NCBI GenBank assembly: GCA_024277695.1
Contig: JAJRUR010000117.1
Coordinates: 1-9,149, forward strand
Source of the DNA: Bacteroidota bacterium
Lineage (GTDB): Bacteria; Bacteroidota; Bacteroidia; Chitinophagales; Saprospiraceae
DNA length: 9,149 nt
Reading direction: 5' to 3'
A program made the translations under genes and the position numbers. Of this stretch, positions 1-7,621 are shown in pieces (position 1 is the first letter of the stretch; every line of letters starts with the position of its first letter). Below the pieces are notes generated by a model that made no database searches, was not told the DNA's origin, and saw nothing but the letters and a program-made list of their open reading frames with translations.

Positions 1-1
1 C

Positions 2-283
2 TTTTTTTTAATGCAACATTACGATCAAGCCGGACATATAAATGTTGGGACAGGGAAGGACCTCTCTATTTTAGATCTCGCTAATATCATCTCCGAAATC
101 GTAGGTTTTACAGGAAGAATCACTCATGACCTCAGCAAACCGGATGGTACGCCGCGCAAACTTTTGGATGTCGATAAATTGCACAAACTGGGATGGACAC
201 ATCAAATATCTCTAATTGAGGGCATCCAATCCGTCTATCATTCCTTAAAATCCAAGCACTGGTACTCATCTCCAACCCCCTAA
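2..283 (+). CDS. fcl: GDP-L-fucose synthase, C-terminal part (truncated by window start)
   Basis: The frame is open from the first full codon at position 2 and its start lies outside the window. The 93 visible residues correspond to roughly the last third of a family that is normally a little over 300 residues long. Motifs seen are INVGTG at visible residues 13-18 and SKPDGTPRKLLD at 45-56, both typical of the C-terminal substrate-binding lobe of GDP-4-keto-6-deoxymannose epimerase/reductases (WcaG/Fcl, extended SDR superfamily). Known family function: NADPH-dependent epimerisation and reduction that yields GDP-L-fucose in the cytoplasm. The Rossmann nucleotide-binding part and the catalytic Tyr-Lys pair are not visible. 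A methionine at position 11 is internal, since the residues before it (FFL) fit the family. The next gene starts one base after this stop, so the two are probably cotranscribed, and the glycan probably contains fucose. Confidence 0.9.
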   Translation, partial: FFLMQHYDQAGHINVGTGKDLSILDLANIISEIVGFTGRITHDLSKPDGTPRKLLDVDKLHKLGWTHQISLIEGIQSVYHSLKSKHWYSSPTP

Positions 284-284
284 A

Positions 285-1409
285 ATGCAAAAAAACAAAA
301 CCATAGCACTCGTAGCCAATACGACCTGGAACATATTTAACTTCCGTCAGAATATCATTCGAAAGTTATTGGATAAAGGGCACAAGGTTCTTGTCATCGC
401 ACCCATTGACGAATATATCGAATATAAAGAAAAATATCCCGAAGTCGTACACGTAGGCCTGAGAACTTTAAGGCGCAATAGCATCAACCCTTTTCAAGAC
501 ATCTTATTGTTGCTCGAACTCAAAAGAAAATATTCCAAACTGAAACCGGATTTAATTATACATTATACACACAAACCCAATATTTTCGGAACCTTGGCTT
601 CTCATTGGGCAGGAATAGAATCCATCGCAATTGTAACAGGACTGGGTTATTCATTTATTCATAAAGGTTTTATTCATAGCATTACTAGCCGCCTTTATCG
701 ACTCTCTTCAAAGTATAACAAAAAAATTATTTTTGAAAACCAAGACGACAAAGAACTCTTTATCCGACAAGGATTGACTACAGCAGAAAATTCAGTGGCC
801 GTTAAGGGCTGCGGTGTAGATCTCCATTTATTCTCACCCCAATCAAATGCTACACCTAATAAACAAATGACCTTTACTTTTATTGGTAGATTGTTGTCCG
901 ACAAAGGAATCCGAGAGTTTGCTTTTGCCGCCAAAAAAATTAAAAAAGATTATCCCAATACAAAATTTGTAGTGATAGGCGACTTCGACGAAAAAAACCC
1001 TTCTACCATCGATCGCGAAGAATTATTGTATTGGATCCATCACAAAATTATTGATTATAAGGGCTTTGTCCGAAATGTCCAACCTTTTATTAGTGCATCG
1101 GATTGTGTAGTCTTGCCCTCTTATCGCGAAGGACTTCCGCGTATTGTCATCGAGGCTATGGCTATGGCCAAACCCATCATCACTACCGATACACCCGGGT
1201 GTCGAGAAACTGTGGATCAAGGAATTACCGGCTTTTTGGTCAAATCCAGATCAGGAGAAAATCTGGTCACAGGCATTCAAAAATTTTTAGAACTACCCGC
1301 CGACAAAAGAACCGCTATGGGAATCGCAGGAAGAAAAAAGGCAGAAAAAGAATTTGATGATCTCAAGATCGCTAATGAAATCTATGAAATCGTGCTCCAA
1401 GCCTCGTAG
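285..1409 (+). CDS. GT4 family glycosyltransferase (CapM/PglA-like)
   Basis: A 374-residue protein with a two-Rossmann GT-B layout. The N-terminal half holds HYTHKPNIFGTLAS (93-106), TGLGYSF (118-124), FENQDD (150-155) and GCGVDL (175-180), a set typical of the CapM/PglA/WbpH-like branch of GT4. The donor-binding half starts with FIGRLLSDKG (199-208). It contains the EX7E motif at E282 and E290 within EGLPRIVIE, the usual nucleotide-phosphate and sugar contact of retaining GT4 enzymes. Likely role: transfer of a sugar from a nucleotide donor to a lipid-linked glycan at the inner face of the membrane. The exact donor cannot be read from sequence. Although the fucose synthase gene lies directly upstream, members of this branch often use HexNAc or uronic acid donors, so fucose is not assured. 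The ATG is one base after the upstream stop, suggesting translational coupling. It converges with the gene at 1441. Confidence 0.9.
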   Translation: MQKNKTIALVANTTWNIFNFRQNIIRKLLDKGHKVLVIAPIDEYIEYKEKYPEVVHVGLRTLRRNSINPFQDILLLLELKRKYSKLKPDLIIHYTHKPNIFGTLASHWAGIESIAIVTGLGYSFIHKGFIHSITSRLYRLSSKYNKKIIFENQDDKELFIRQGLTTAENSVAVKGCGVDLHLFSPQSNATPNKQMTFTFIGRLLSDKGIREFAFAAKKIKKDYPNTKFVVIGDFDEKNPSTIDREELLYWIHHKIIDYKGFVRNVQPFISASDCVVLPSYREGLPRIVIEAMAMAKPIITTDTPGCRETVDQGITGFLVKSRSGENLVTGIQKFLELPADKRTAMGIAGRKKAEKEFDDLKIANEIYEIVLQAS

Positions 1410-1415
1410 CAAACT

Positions 1416-1447
1416 GCACATATGGGATGTATAGCTCCCATCAGTGC
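1416..1447. terminator. Hairpin between convergent genes, possible bidirectional terminator
   Basis: ATGGGA (1422-1427) and TCCCAT (1436-1441) form a 6-bp stem with an 8-base loop. Beyond a symmetric 3x3 mismatch, GCA (1416-1418) pairs with TGC (1445-1447). The structure lies between the plus-strand stop at 1407-1409 and the minus-strand stop at 1441-1443, which it overlaps. Neither side has a clear T run, so this is a weak candidate for a factor-independent terminator. Its position between two convergent genes is the main support. Confidence 0.35.
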
Positions 1448-2565
1448 TCTATTTCCAAAAACCGAATTATTTTTTGTAATTGTTGCTCCCAACGGAGATA
1501 TTTAATTGCATATTGGCGGATAATTTTCGGGTCTATCCTCCGACTCCATAGATCCATGATGGCATCAATGTCCACAGGAGTATCACCTTCTTTTATCGTT
1601 AAAATCCAGGGAAGTTCCTGATCAAAACCCCTGTCACTACCGGAATAAAAAAACGGAATCCCTCGAGCGGCATAGTCTCTATGTTTTATCGATGAGCTGT
1701 ACTTGACATGCTTACGGTGGATCGCAAGAGTACCTACTGCTATGTCAGCTGCATCAAACAATCGATCGAGTGGATCCCCGCTTTGCCCTTCATGAAAGAC
1801 AACCAAATGCTCTATACCCAAACTTCGGACACGTGCCCGAAGATTTTTCTTTTCGGGCCCTTCACCGACTATATGGAGATGGATAGAGATGTCGGAATTT
1901 TTCTTTTTTTCGTATGCTGAAATGCCATCGATCAGGCGATCTAGTCCATACCAATCCCAGAGTTTTCCAACAGCAATCATGCGCAACTCCTGTGCTACTT
2001 GACGCTGCTTACGTAGGCCAATTCGGTTGGTATTGACACCATTTTGGATTTGGATCACAGAAATCCCAAAAATCTCTTCATCAGGACTATAACTCACGAT
2101 GGCATCGATGTGCTTTCGGAGTTGCTTCCTTAGGCGACGGTCCTCACGGATCCGCATACGTGCGAGCATATCCCTGTACTCTCCCTCGTAGGGAAATGTC
2201 GGTATTTCTATGATGAGTTTTTGAGTAAGCTGCTCCTTGAGTTTTTTTATAAAATGAATAAACTGTACGTGAAGCAAATGAAAACGAATGTAACATAGAT
2301 CGTATGTATTATGCGAAATCAAATTATAAACCAACTTATAAAATCTCGTATGAAAAAATCGATAAATTAATATTTTTCTCTTCAGCCAAATAGAATGTAT
2401 CAACCGATCATTGAGATAAATACCATCTTTTTTTAGATATATTAGATCCACCTCAAAACCCAGCGCTTCAAAAGCGCTTTTTTGGTCATACATTTTTTGC
2501 ACCACACCAATACTCCCATGCGGAGTATCTGTGATCACACGATATATCAATAAGAGTTTTTTCAT
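1441..2565 (-). CDS. GT4-like glycosyltransferase
   Basis: A 374-residue GT-B type protein. Recognisable pieces are HGSIGVVQKM near the N-terminus (glycine-rich acceptor loop, 16-25), IPTFPYEGE (121-129), QNGV (174-177), AVGKLWDWYGLDR opening the donor domain (198-210), HIVGEGPE (231-238) and the stretch from S290 to G309. That last stretch contains IKHRDYAARGIPFFYSG and resembles the LKxxEYxARGIPF region of GT4 enzymes, but the usual Glu is Asp297 here. Likely role: transfer of a sugar in assembly of the surface glycan; donor and acceptor are unknown. It is the last gene of a three-gene minus-strand operon. Its ATG overlaps the upstream TGA by 4 bases (ATGA at 2562-2565), so its translation is probably coupled. 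Membership in the GT4 superfamily is well supported, a specific function is not. Confidence 0.82.
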   Translation of the reverse strand: MKKLLLIYRVITDTPHGSIGVVQKMYDQKSAFEALGFEVDLIYLKKDGIYLNDRLIHSIWLKRKILIYRFFHTRFYKLVYNLISHNTYDLCYIRFHLLHVQFIHFIKKLKEQLTQKLIIEIPTFPYEGEYRDMLARMRIREDRRLRKQLRKHIDAIVSYSPDEEIFGISVIQIQNGVNTNRIGLRKQRQVAQELRMIAVGKLWDWYGLDRLIDGISAYEKKKNSDISIHLHIVGEGPEKKNLRARVRSLGIEHLVVFHEGQSGDPLDRLFDAADIAVGTLAIHRKHVKYSSSIKHRDYAARGIPFFYSGSDRGFDQELPWILTIKEGDTPVDIDAIMDLWSRRIDPKIIRQYAIKYLRWEQQLQKIIRFLEIEH

Positions 2566-3515
2566 CGACCGGATAATATACGCAATATGCGTAGTATTTT
2601 ATTCTTGTCTTTGGATATTTTATGATAAGGCACAAATTCCCCGCCAAATCGGCGAAAAACCGGCTCCACATTCGGCAGCATAGTGCCTTCAAAATTGTAG
2701 TCTAGCCCCAGATCGATACTCTTTTGGATAGAGTGCCACAGCAACAACTGGACGACCCCACTGTTTCTGGACTCCGGAAGAGAGGATAGCAATAAATTAT
2801 AGCTGTAGCTAGCATCTCTGATGACTAATTGGTGCGCAATCTGCTCTTGGTTTTTGTTCAAGGCGACGATAGACTCTCCTATATTCTTTTGTTGGACTAG
2901 GAATAGAAGTTCTTCTAAAAAACTTTTGGAAAATGGTACGGAAATTCCGCTTTGCCCAAAACCGGCCTCGTGAATAGAAAAAATACTATCCACATCAAAT
3001 GATGTATGGAGCGAAATAAGTTTTGAAGATTTATTTATTTTGTTTTTTACATCAGAAGAAAAATTATTCCAAATATCTTCTTTGGATTTTTTGCGGAGGA
3101 TAAAAGTATTGCGAGATGTCTGACGAAAACCCCTTTTATAAAAGGGATACCATTCGCTCAGTTCCGGTCTGAAGTTTTGAGAAAAATATGCTACACTGGG
3201 GAGCTGGCGGATTAGTCCTTCCATAATATCATATACATAAGATGTTTTTTTCTGTATTTTTGTAAAAGGCTCGGGAGGAAAAATTATTATCGGTCCCAGA
3301 TAGGGAGTAAGCATCGGCATCACGGAATAGCTCAAACCATATTTTTTGTTTTTCACATAAGGCAAAAGCCCGACGATTTTGCCTTTTGCATTGGTATGCA
3401 CTACGGCATCCCAGTCACGCGATGGAGATATGAGATCCAACCAGTAGGGTCTATGAAACAGGGGGATGTCCTTTCGCCCGATACAGTGATCAATATATTT
3501 TTGTTTTGAACTCAT
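2562..3515 (-). CDS. FemAB/GNAT-type acyltransferase
   Basis: A 317-residue protein from the ATG at 3515. That start was preferred over an in-frame TTG at 3536 because it makes a 4-base ATGA overlap with the upstream stop, exactly as at the next junction, and it begins where the family sequence usually begins (PYWLD at 23-27). Other landmarks are KIVGLLPY (46-53), LTPYLGPI (69-76), a FSQNFRPELS segment (111-120) and the C-terminal block YNFEGTMLPNVEPVFRRFGG (273-292) followed by VPYHKI. This block matches the DFEGSM...FFRxFGG...PY pattern of FemAB-like GNAT domains found in Bacteroidota polysaccharide loci. Family knowledge: double-GNAT enzymes that transfer an acyl or aminoacyl group to an amine or hydroxyl. 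Inference: it decorates a sugar, for example by N-acylating an amino sugar, before or during assembly. The acyl donor is unknown. Confidence 0.8.
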   Translation of the reverse strand: MSSKQKYIDHCIGRKDIPLFHRPYWLDLISPSRDWDAVVHTNAKGKIVGLLPYVKNKKYGLSYSVMPMLTPYLGPIIIFPPEPFTKIQKKTSYVYDIMEGLIRQLPSVAYFSQNFRPELSEWYPFYKRGFRQTSRNTFILRKKSKEDIWNNFSSDVKNKINKSSKLISLHTSFDVDSIFSIHEAGFGQSGISVPFSKSFLEELLFLVQQKNIGESIVALNKNQEQIAHQLVIRDASYSYNLLLSSLPESRNSGVVQLLLWHSIQKSIDLGLDYNFEGTMLPNVEPVFRRFGGEFVPYHKISKDKNKILRILRILSGR

Positions 3516-4297
3516 CCTAATATTTTGCGTTGGCAAGATAATATACCGGCTCTAGATATACACGCAAAGTTTCGGTTTTTTAGTATCTTTTCTATTTCTG
3601 CCTTTATTTCTGTACTATGGCATTCGATGATAATATTTTGACAGATGTCTATCCAGTCCATATCCCCCTCAAATATATATTGCTCAGCTCCCTCGATATC
3701 TATTTTTAATAATTCGACCTGAGTTATGCCCTGTTGTCGGACGAATGCCGTCATCGTCCTACAGGCAGTAGGGTATCCTTGCACGTCCTTGGCTATGTGC
3801 ACATTATGTCCGTATCCTTGGTCAGTCAAGTAGAGCTGTCCGGAGTGATTACTTATCGCAATGAGGAATAATTCGGCAGGAATGTCTTGGAGATTGCGCT
3901 CCAAAATGTGATGGTTGGGCGGATAAGGCTCAATGCAAAAATACCTCGCCCGATCTCCCGAGTTACGATAAAAATATAAAGTAGCTAAGCCTATATGTGC
4001 CCCAACATCTATGATCACGGGGGATTGAGCACTTGAAAAATTTGTTGGATAGATCTCATCATAAAATATTTCATAAAAGACACCGAGATCTTGGAGCCGT
4101 AGATATATAGCTTGTCCGCTTATACATATCCTGGTTGCTTTTTGATCCGAGGCTATACGCTTGGGACCAGCCGGTATTTTGGATACTACAAATAACTTCG
4201 TCGTCATCATCAGCAAATACGCACGACTTTTGATGTCGTCCGCTTGGGACCAACAAAATTTTATTTTAGCGTATATGCTTTTTATATTCATCGGCAT
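3512..4297 (-). CDS. FkbM family SAM-dependent methyltransferase
   Basis: A 261-residue protein with a class I SAM-binding core: VIIDVGAHIG (94-103) is motif I, CIEPYPPNHHILERN (121-135) carries the acidic residue at the end of strand 2, and VELLKIDIEGAE (194-205) is the FkbM signature. Likely role: O-methylation of a sugar in the glycan. It is the first gene of the minus-strand operon; its TGA overlaps the ATG of the acyltransferase gene. The ATG at 4297 is three bases from the ATG of the divergent GT2 gene. ATG codons at 4210 and 4207 (M30, M31) are alternative starts that would leave about 90 bases between the genes. The clearly conserved region starts only around residue 57, so the first 30 residues are not essential to the call. 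No good ribosome-binding site is seen before either start. Confidence 0.88.
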   Translation of the reverse strand: MPMNIKSIYAKIKFCWSQADDIKSRAYLLMMTTKLFVVSKIPAGPKRIASDQKATRICISGQAIYLRLQDLGVFYEIFYDEIYPTNFSSAQSPVIIDVGAHIGLATLYFYRNSGDRARYFCIEPYPPNHHILERNLQDIPAELFLIAISNHSGQLYLTDQGYGHNVHIAKDVQGYPTACRTMTAFVRQQGITQVELLKIDIEGAEQYIFEGDMDWIDICQNIIIECHSTEIKAEIEKILKNRNFACISRAGILSCQRKILG

Positions 4298-4300
4298 TTA

Positions 4301-5218
4301 ATGAAGCACAAAGATCCTTTTTTTTCTGTAATTATTCCGACATTTAATCGGGCAGAACTGCTGGGCAAAGCTATACAAAGTGTTATCGACCAGAACTTTG
4401 CCGACTGGGAGCTTATAGTGGTCGATGATGGATCGACAGACCATACCACAAAAATAGTCCATGCCTCCAAGGACAGCAGGGTACGGTATCAACTTGTAGG
4501 CCATGCAGAGCGAAGTTCGGCTCGCAATACGGGTATTGAGCTCGCAAAAGGACGATATATTTGCTTCTTGGATGATGATGATTACTATCTACCCGATTTT
4601 CTTCAAAACTTTTTTGATTGGTATAGTTCAGGAGATCCGAATACTATACTGCGTACCGGTTTTTATATGCTGCATAAAGACAAAAAAATCCGGCGCACTA
4701 ATTTTGATCCGAAAGTGCATCCGCATCCGGTAAACTATGCAGCAGAAAACATGTGTGGTGTATGGACCTTATCTGTCCCAAAACAGTATCTAAAAAAAAT
4801 AAAATTTCCTGCCGAGTTTCCGCATTGGCAAGATACGCATCTGATTCTTAGATTGCTTGATCGATTTCCTTTTTTTCAGCTAGATGCTTATCAATATGTC
4901 TATGTGATTCATAAAAAAATGGGCTCTATTATTTATAATCGACCGGATGCCTTGGGACGCATACGACTGAATATAGCTGCTATTCGAGATTTGTATAGCT
5001 CCTATCCGAGTATAGTGCAGAGATTTGGATATGATATCAAAAATAATCAACTCGCTGCCAAGTGGTCACAGCATTTTGTCAATGCGCTGTATTACAGAAA
5101 ATGGCGACTCGCTTGTGCTATATTGTTTTCGGGATTAAAAGATCAAAATATTCTATTTTTAAAAAAAATCGTAGCGGAGAGCACAAAAATGATAAAAAAT
5201 AAAATAGGATTTAATTAA
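4301..5218 (+). CDS. GT2 family glycosyltransferase
   Basis: A 305-residue GT-A fold enzyme. FFSVIIPTFNRAELLGKAI (7-25) starts the nucleotide-binding domain, VDDGSTD (41-47) binds the donor nucleotide, ARNTGIELAKGRYICFLDDDD (74-94) holds the DXD-type metal site, and WQDTH (176-180) sits where the catalytic-base ED/QD motif is expected. The last 100 residues look like a C-terminal extension with basic, aromatic helices. Likely role: inverting transfer of a sugar onto a lipid-linked glycan at the cytoplasmic membrane face. The ATG at 4301 was chosen. An in-frame TTG at 4244 would overlap the opposite gene and add 19 residues before the family start. The frame after the stop stays open for 44 more codons (5219-5350) with no recognisable homology. 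Confidence 0.9.
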   Translation: MKHKDPFFSVIIPTFNRAELLGKAIQSVIDQNFADWELIVVDDGSTDHTTKIVHASKDSRVRYQLVGHAERSSARNTGIELAKGRYICFLDDDDYYLPDFLQNFFDWYSSGDPNTILRTGFYMLHKDKKIRRTNFDPKVHPHPVNYAAENMCGVWTLSVPKQYLKKIKFPAEFPHWQDTHLILRLLDRFPFFQLDAYQYVYVIHKKMGSIIYNRPDALGRIRLNIAAIRDLYSSYPSIVQRFGYDIKNNQLAAKWSQHFVNALYYRKWRLACAILFSGLKDQNILFLKKIVAESTKMIKNKIGFN

Positions 5219-5471
5219 AATACTATCATCGACTTTCTTGAAAAATGGGATATGGAATCCAATATGGATCAAAACGGGTTACAGGTCGCAGCTATGATGC
5301 TACAACGATATTTGCTCCTATTGTGCTACGATCAGATTGCCCCTCCGGAGTAGATGACAAAATAGCTTAATACAACTAAAGCCCTAGTTGGACGAGCTCT
5401 TTGTACCCCCAACCGGATGACCTGTTTGTAACCCTTTTCTTCTATCTTGTACCTACCTAAACTTGCGCGCT
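5219..5471. other. Gene-free gap with TTGTACC repeats before the next gene
   Basis: No gene is recognised in these 253 bases. The GT2 frame continues for 44 sense codons past its stop, to TAG at 5351-5353. A 41-codon ATG frame occupies 5245-5370. Neither resembles a known family. The segment just before the next gene holds three similar boxes: TTGTACC at 5401-5407, TTGTAACC at 5426-5433 and TTGTACC at 5447-5453. A Bacteroidota-type promoter (TTTG then TAnnTTTG) could be sought here. TTTG occurs at 5400 and 5425 and TATCTTGT at 5443, but spacing and match are poor, so no promoter is called. Confidence 0.45.
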
Positions 5472-6617
5472 ATGAAAATTACCCTCATAGAACCGGAGTA
5501 TCACATCGAAGTACTTGTTCATTATGTCGAAGTGTTGCATGATCTGGGTCATGTCCTCTATGTCATGGCAAAACCTGCCATGGTCAAAGAACTCACCGAA
5601 TGGTTTTCAGACAAAAACAATATTTCCTATTTTGCATCCGAAGATAAAATGGACTTGCTCTGTGTCCGGCAAAAAAATATCATCGAAGCAAGTGATCTCG
5701 TCATAGTTACCACCTATTTCAAAAATATTCGCATCGTAAAAATATTGTCGGAGAGCACGAAGCTACTCCTCGTACTACACAATGTGCGATCCATACTGGA
5801 TTATAAATATTTTTTAAGCGGAAACATGAGAGCAGTTAAGTACATGGGAAGTCATGCCCTGGAGATATTTAAAGACAAAAAACGTGTAGATTACTTCACT
5901 ACTGCAGCTCAATCCGTTCATGATTATGCAAGACTTAGATATCCGGATATTGCCCCAAAAATAGTCGGCCCCTTGAACTTTACTTATATACACAGGAATC
6001 GGTCAGCTCAAAGTCAAAATGCGATGAAACGTATTATAGTACCGGGTTCTATACGCGCATCGCACAGAGATTATAAAGTCATTTATGAGGCAGTAACGCG
6101 ATGGTATCCATCCCTGAATGCGAAGGTAAAAATGATATTTCTGGGCCCTGCAGTGGGCAATTATGCACAAAGAATCAAAAAATTGTTTGGCGGTTTAAAT
6201 GATGACTATTTTGATTTTTTCTTTTTTGAAGAGGCTATCCCACTCGGAGAGTATTATGATATACTGCAGACAGCCGATCTCGCCATCTTGCCCCTTACCA
6301 AATCTGTCGAACATCTCGGAGGGAAAGAACTCCAAGGGCGCACGACTTGGGCAGGCACCCTAAACGATGTGATCCGTTATCAGATTCCATCCTGTATTTA
6401 TGGCGATTATCCATTGGATCTCAAAGATGATCTTCCATTTAAGCGATTTGCGGATGCCAAGACCCTAGCCGAAGATCTGATCGCTTGGCAGGATGATAAG
6501 CTGGTATTTTATGAACCTGAGCTATCTCTGTCCTCATTTGAAAGAAACCGACTGTATAAGCGATTCGGTGATGTAATCAACAAAAAAGCACTCAAAATTG
6601 TACAGCACAATGGATAA
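5472..6617 (+). CDS. Putative GT-B-like glycosyltransferase, divergent
   Basis: A 381-residue protein from the ATG at 5472; an in-frame TTG three codons earlier is less likely because MKITLIEPEYH is a typical first strand. It looks like a two-lobed GT-B enzyme. The N-terminal lobe has VLYVMAKPAMV and LLLVLHNVRSI (98-108), and YFTTAAQSVHDYARLRYP (141-158) resembles the linker before the donor lobe. The second lobe starts at IIVPGSIRASHRDY (188-201), followed by IFLGPAVG (223-230) and YYDILQTADLAILPL (261-275). GTLNDVIRYQIPSCIYG (295-311) takes the place of the EX7E region, and no EX7E is present. Length, fold pattern and location all fit a sugar transferase of the locus. Donor, acceptor and family number are not evident. 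It follows a gap of about 250 bases and may have its own promoter. Confidence 0.65.
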   Translation: MKITLIEPEYHIEVLVHYVEVLHDLGHVLYVMAKPAMVKELTEWFSDKNNISYFASEDKMDLLCVRQKNIIEASDLVIVTTYFKNIRIVKILSESTKLLLVLHNVRSILDYKYFLSGNMRAVKYMGSHALEIFKDKKRVDYFTTAAQSVHDYARLRYPDIAPKIVGPLNFTYIHRNRSAQSQNAMKRIIVPGSIRASHRDYKVIYEAVTRWYPSLNAKVKMIFLGPAVGNYAQRIKKLFGGLNDDYFDFFFFEEAIPLGEYYDILQTADLAILPLTKSVEHLGGKELQGRTTWAGTLNDVIRYQIPSCIYGDYPLDLKDDLPFKRFADAKTLAEDLIAWQDDKLVFYEPELSLSSFERNRLYKRFGDVINKKALKIVQHNG

Positions 6618-6639
6618 TCCCGTGTCGTGTAGTATCCAT
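6610..6639 (+). terminator. Possible terminator hairpin after the GT-B-like gene
   Basis: ATGGATA (6610-6616) and TATCCAT (6633-6639) are perfect 7-base inverted repeats with a 16-base loop. The left arm overlaps the stop codon (6615-6617). A T-rich stretch CTTATTGATAGCTTTT follows at 6640-6655. The large loop and A/T-rich stem make it weak. It sits between convergent genes, where a terminator is expected. Confidence 0.3.
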
Positions 6640-6722
6640 CTTATTGATAGCTTTTATGAAGCATGATGATTATAGATTTATCTTGAACCTCTAATCCCAT
6701 TGCGTACTCAAATTATTTGCTT

Positions 6723-7598
6723 TTAAAATATTTTATGAAGGGTCTTTGGATTTTTTAATAGAAAAAGCAGTGTAGCCAAATACCTATTCAATCTTTTTTC
6801 AGATTGAGGATAAGGTATATTATAATATATATACATTTTGACCAATGAGCGATTGATTTCTTTATCCCAATTGTTTTGGAGCATTAGCGCATACCATTTG
6901 TTATGAAAAAGTGCTTTGTTTTTTCTGATATTTAATTCGTTGCGTAGCGGATTGATATTGTCTCTGCGATATTTGGCTACGATATGATCTACTTGAGGGA
7001 TATGTAGCTTTTTTGTCTGTGCTAAGCGATAGATGAAATCTGTGTCTTGAACTCTTAGTAAGGAAATGTCAAAGGCTGCGATTTCATCAAATGCTGATTT
7101 TCGAATAGTGAGACCATTCAGAGAAAAATGCAGAGTTTTGCTAAGCGCATATATTTTGAATAGATTTTCTGGTGCGTAAATAGTGGGTATGATGGTAGTT
7201 GAAAGTGTGTCGTTATTATTTTTACTTTGTTCTACTTCTATAGACTCAGCGGTAGCAAGACACTCCGGATATTTATCCAAATATGCCAATGAAAATTTGA
7301 AACGATCCTTCAAATAATAATCATCAGCATCCAAAAAAGCGATATAAGGATACTGTACCATCTGGATGCCTAGATTGCGACTGGCAGAAGAACCTTTGTT
7401 TTTATGAAAATGATGGATAAATAATTTTACCTTACTATTTTGTTTTGCTAGCTTGCTGACATACGCATAAGAGCCATCGGTGGAGCCGTCATCGACGATG
7501 ATGATTTCTGCAGTTTCCGGCTGGTCCAATGCAGACTGTATAGCCTGTTGGACATAGGGCATTGCATTATATACAGGTATGATTACAGAAACTGACAC
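6723..7598 (-). CDS. GT2 family glycosyltransferase (GTG start)
   Basis: A 291-residue GT-A enzyme. SVSVIIPVYNAMPYVQQAI (2-20) opens the domain, VDDGSTDGS (35-43) contacts the nucleotide, SASRNLGI (71-78) and AFLDADDYYLKDR (87-99) hold the DXD site (D90, D92), and RVQDTDFIYRLA (182-193) supplies the motif that often carries the catalytic base. VAKYRRDN (207-214) is a common C-terminal feature of GT2 enzymes. The GTG at 7598 is the only sensible start. The frame meets a stop at 7611-7613 upstream, and the next methionine lies inside the conserved domain. Likely role: sugar transfer in assembly of the same glycan. The gene stands alone on this strand, convergent with the gene before it and divergent from the export permease gene. 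The 23 bases between the two divergent starts are almost all A/T. The gene looks more A/T-rich than the permease gene. Confidence 0.9.
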   Translation of the reverse strand: MSVSVIIPVYNAMPYVQQAIQSALDQPETAEIIIVDDGSTDGSYAYVSKLAKQNSKVKLFIHHFHKNKGSSASRNLGIQMVQYPYIAFLDADDYYLKDRFKFSLAYLDKYPECLATAESIEVEQSKNNNDTLSTTIIPTIYAPENLFKIYALSKTLHFSLNGLTIRKSAFDEIAAFDISLLRVQDTDFIYRLAQTKKLHIPQVDHIVAKYRRDNINPLRNELNIRKNKALFHNKWYALMLQNNWDKEINRSLVKMYIYYNIPYPQSEKRLNRYLATLLFLLKNPKTLHKIF

Positions 7599-7621
7599 AG
7601 AATAAATATTTTATTACAAAG

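Noticed and set aside
695..1357. Several 60-85 codon frames inside the first GT4 gene
   Set aside because: All lie antisense or out of frame within a clear GT4 coding region, with low-complexity or stop-bounded products.
3513..3536. TTG at 3536 as start of the FemAB-like gene
   Set aside because: The ATG at 3515 makes an ATGA overlap identical to the next junction and fits the family start.
4244..4300. TTG at 4244 as start of the GT2 gene
   Set aside because: The 19 added residues are not family-like and would lie antisense to the FkbM N-terminus. The ATG at 4301 is directly before the conserved first strand.
4309..4316. GATCTTTG (minus strand) as a -7 promoter element for the FkbM operon
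   Set aside because: One mismatch to TAnnTTTG but no TTTG at the right distance upstream, and it would leave almost no leader before the ATG.
5245..5370. 41-codon ATG frame in the gap
   Set aside because: No ribosome-binding site and no resemblance to a known family. Other frames are equally open here.
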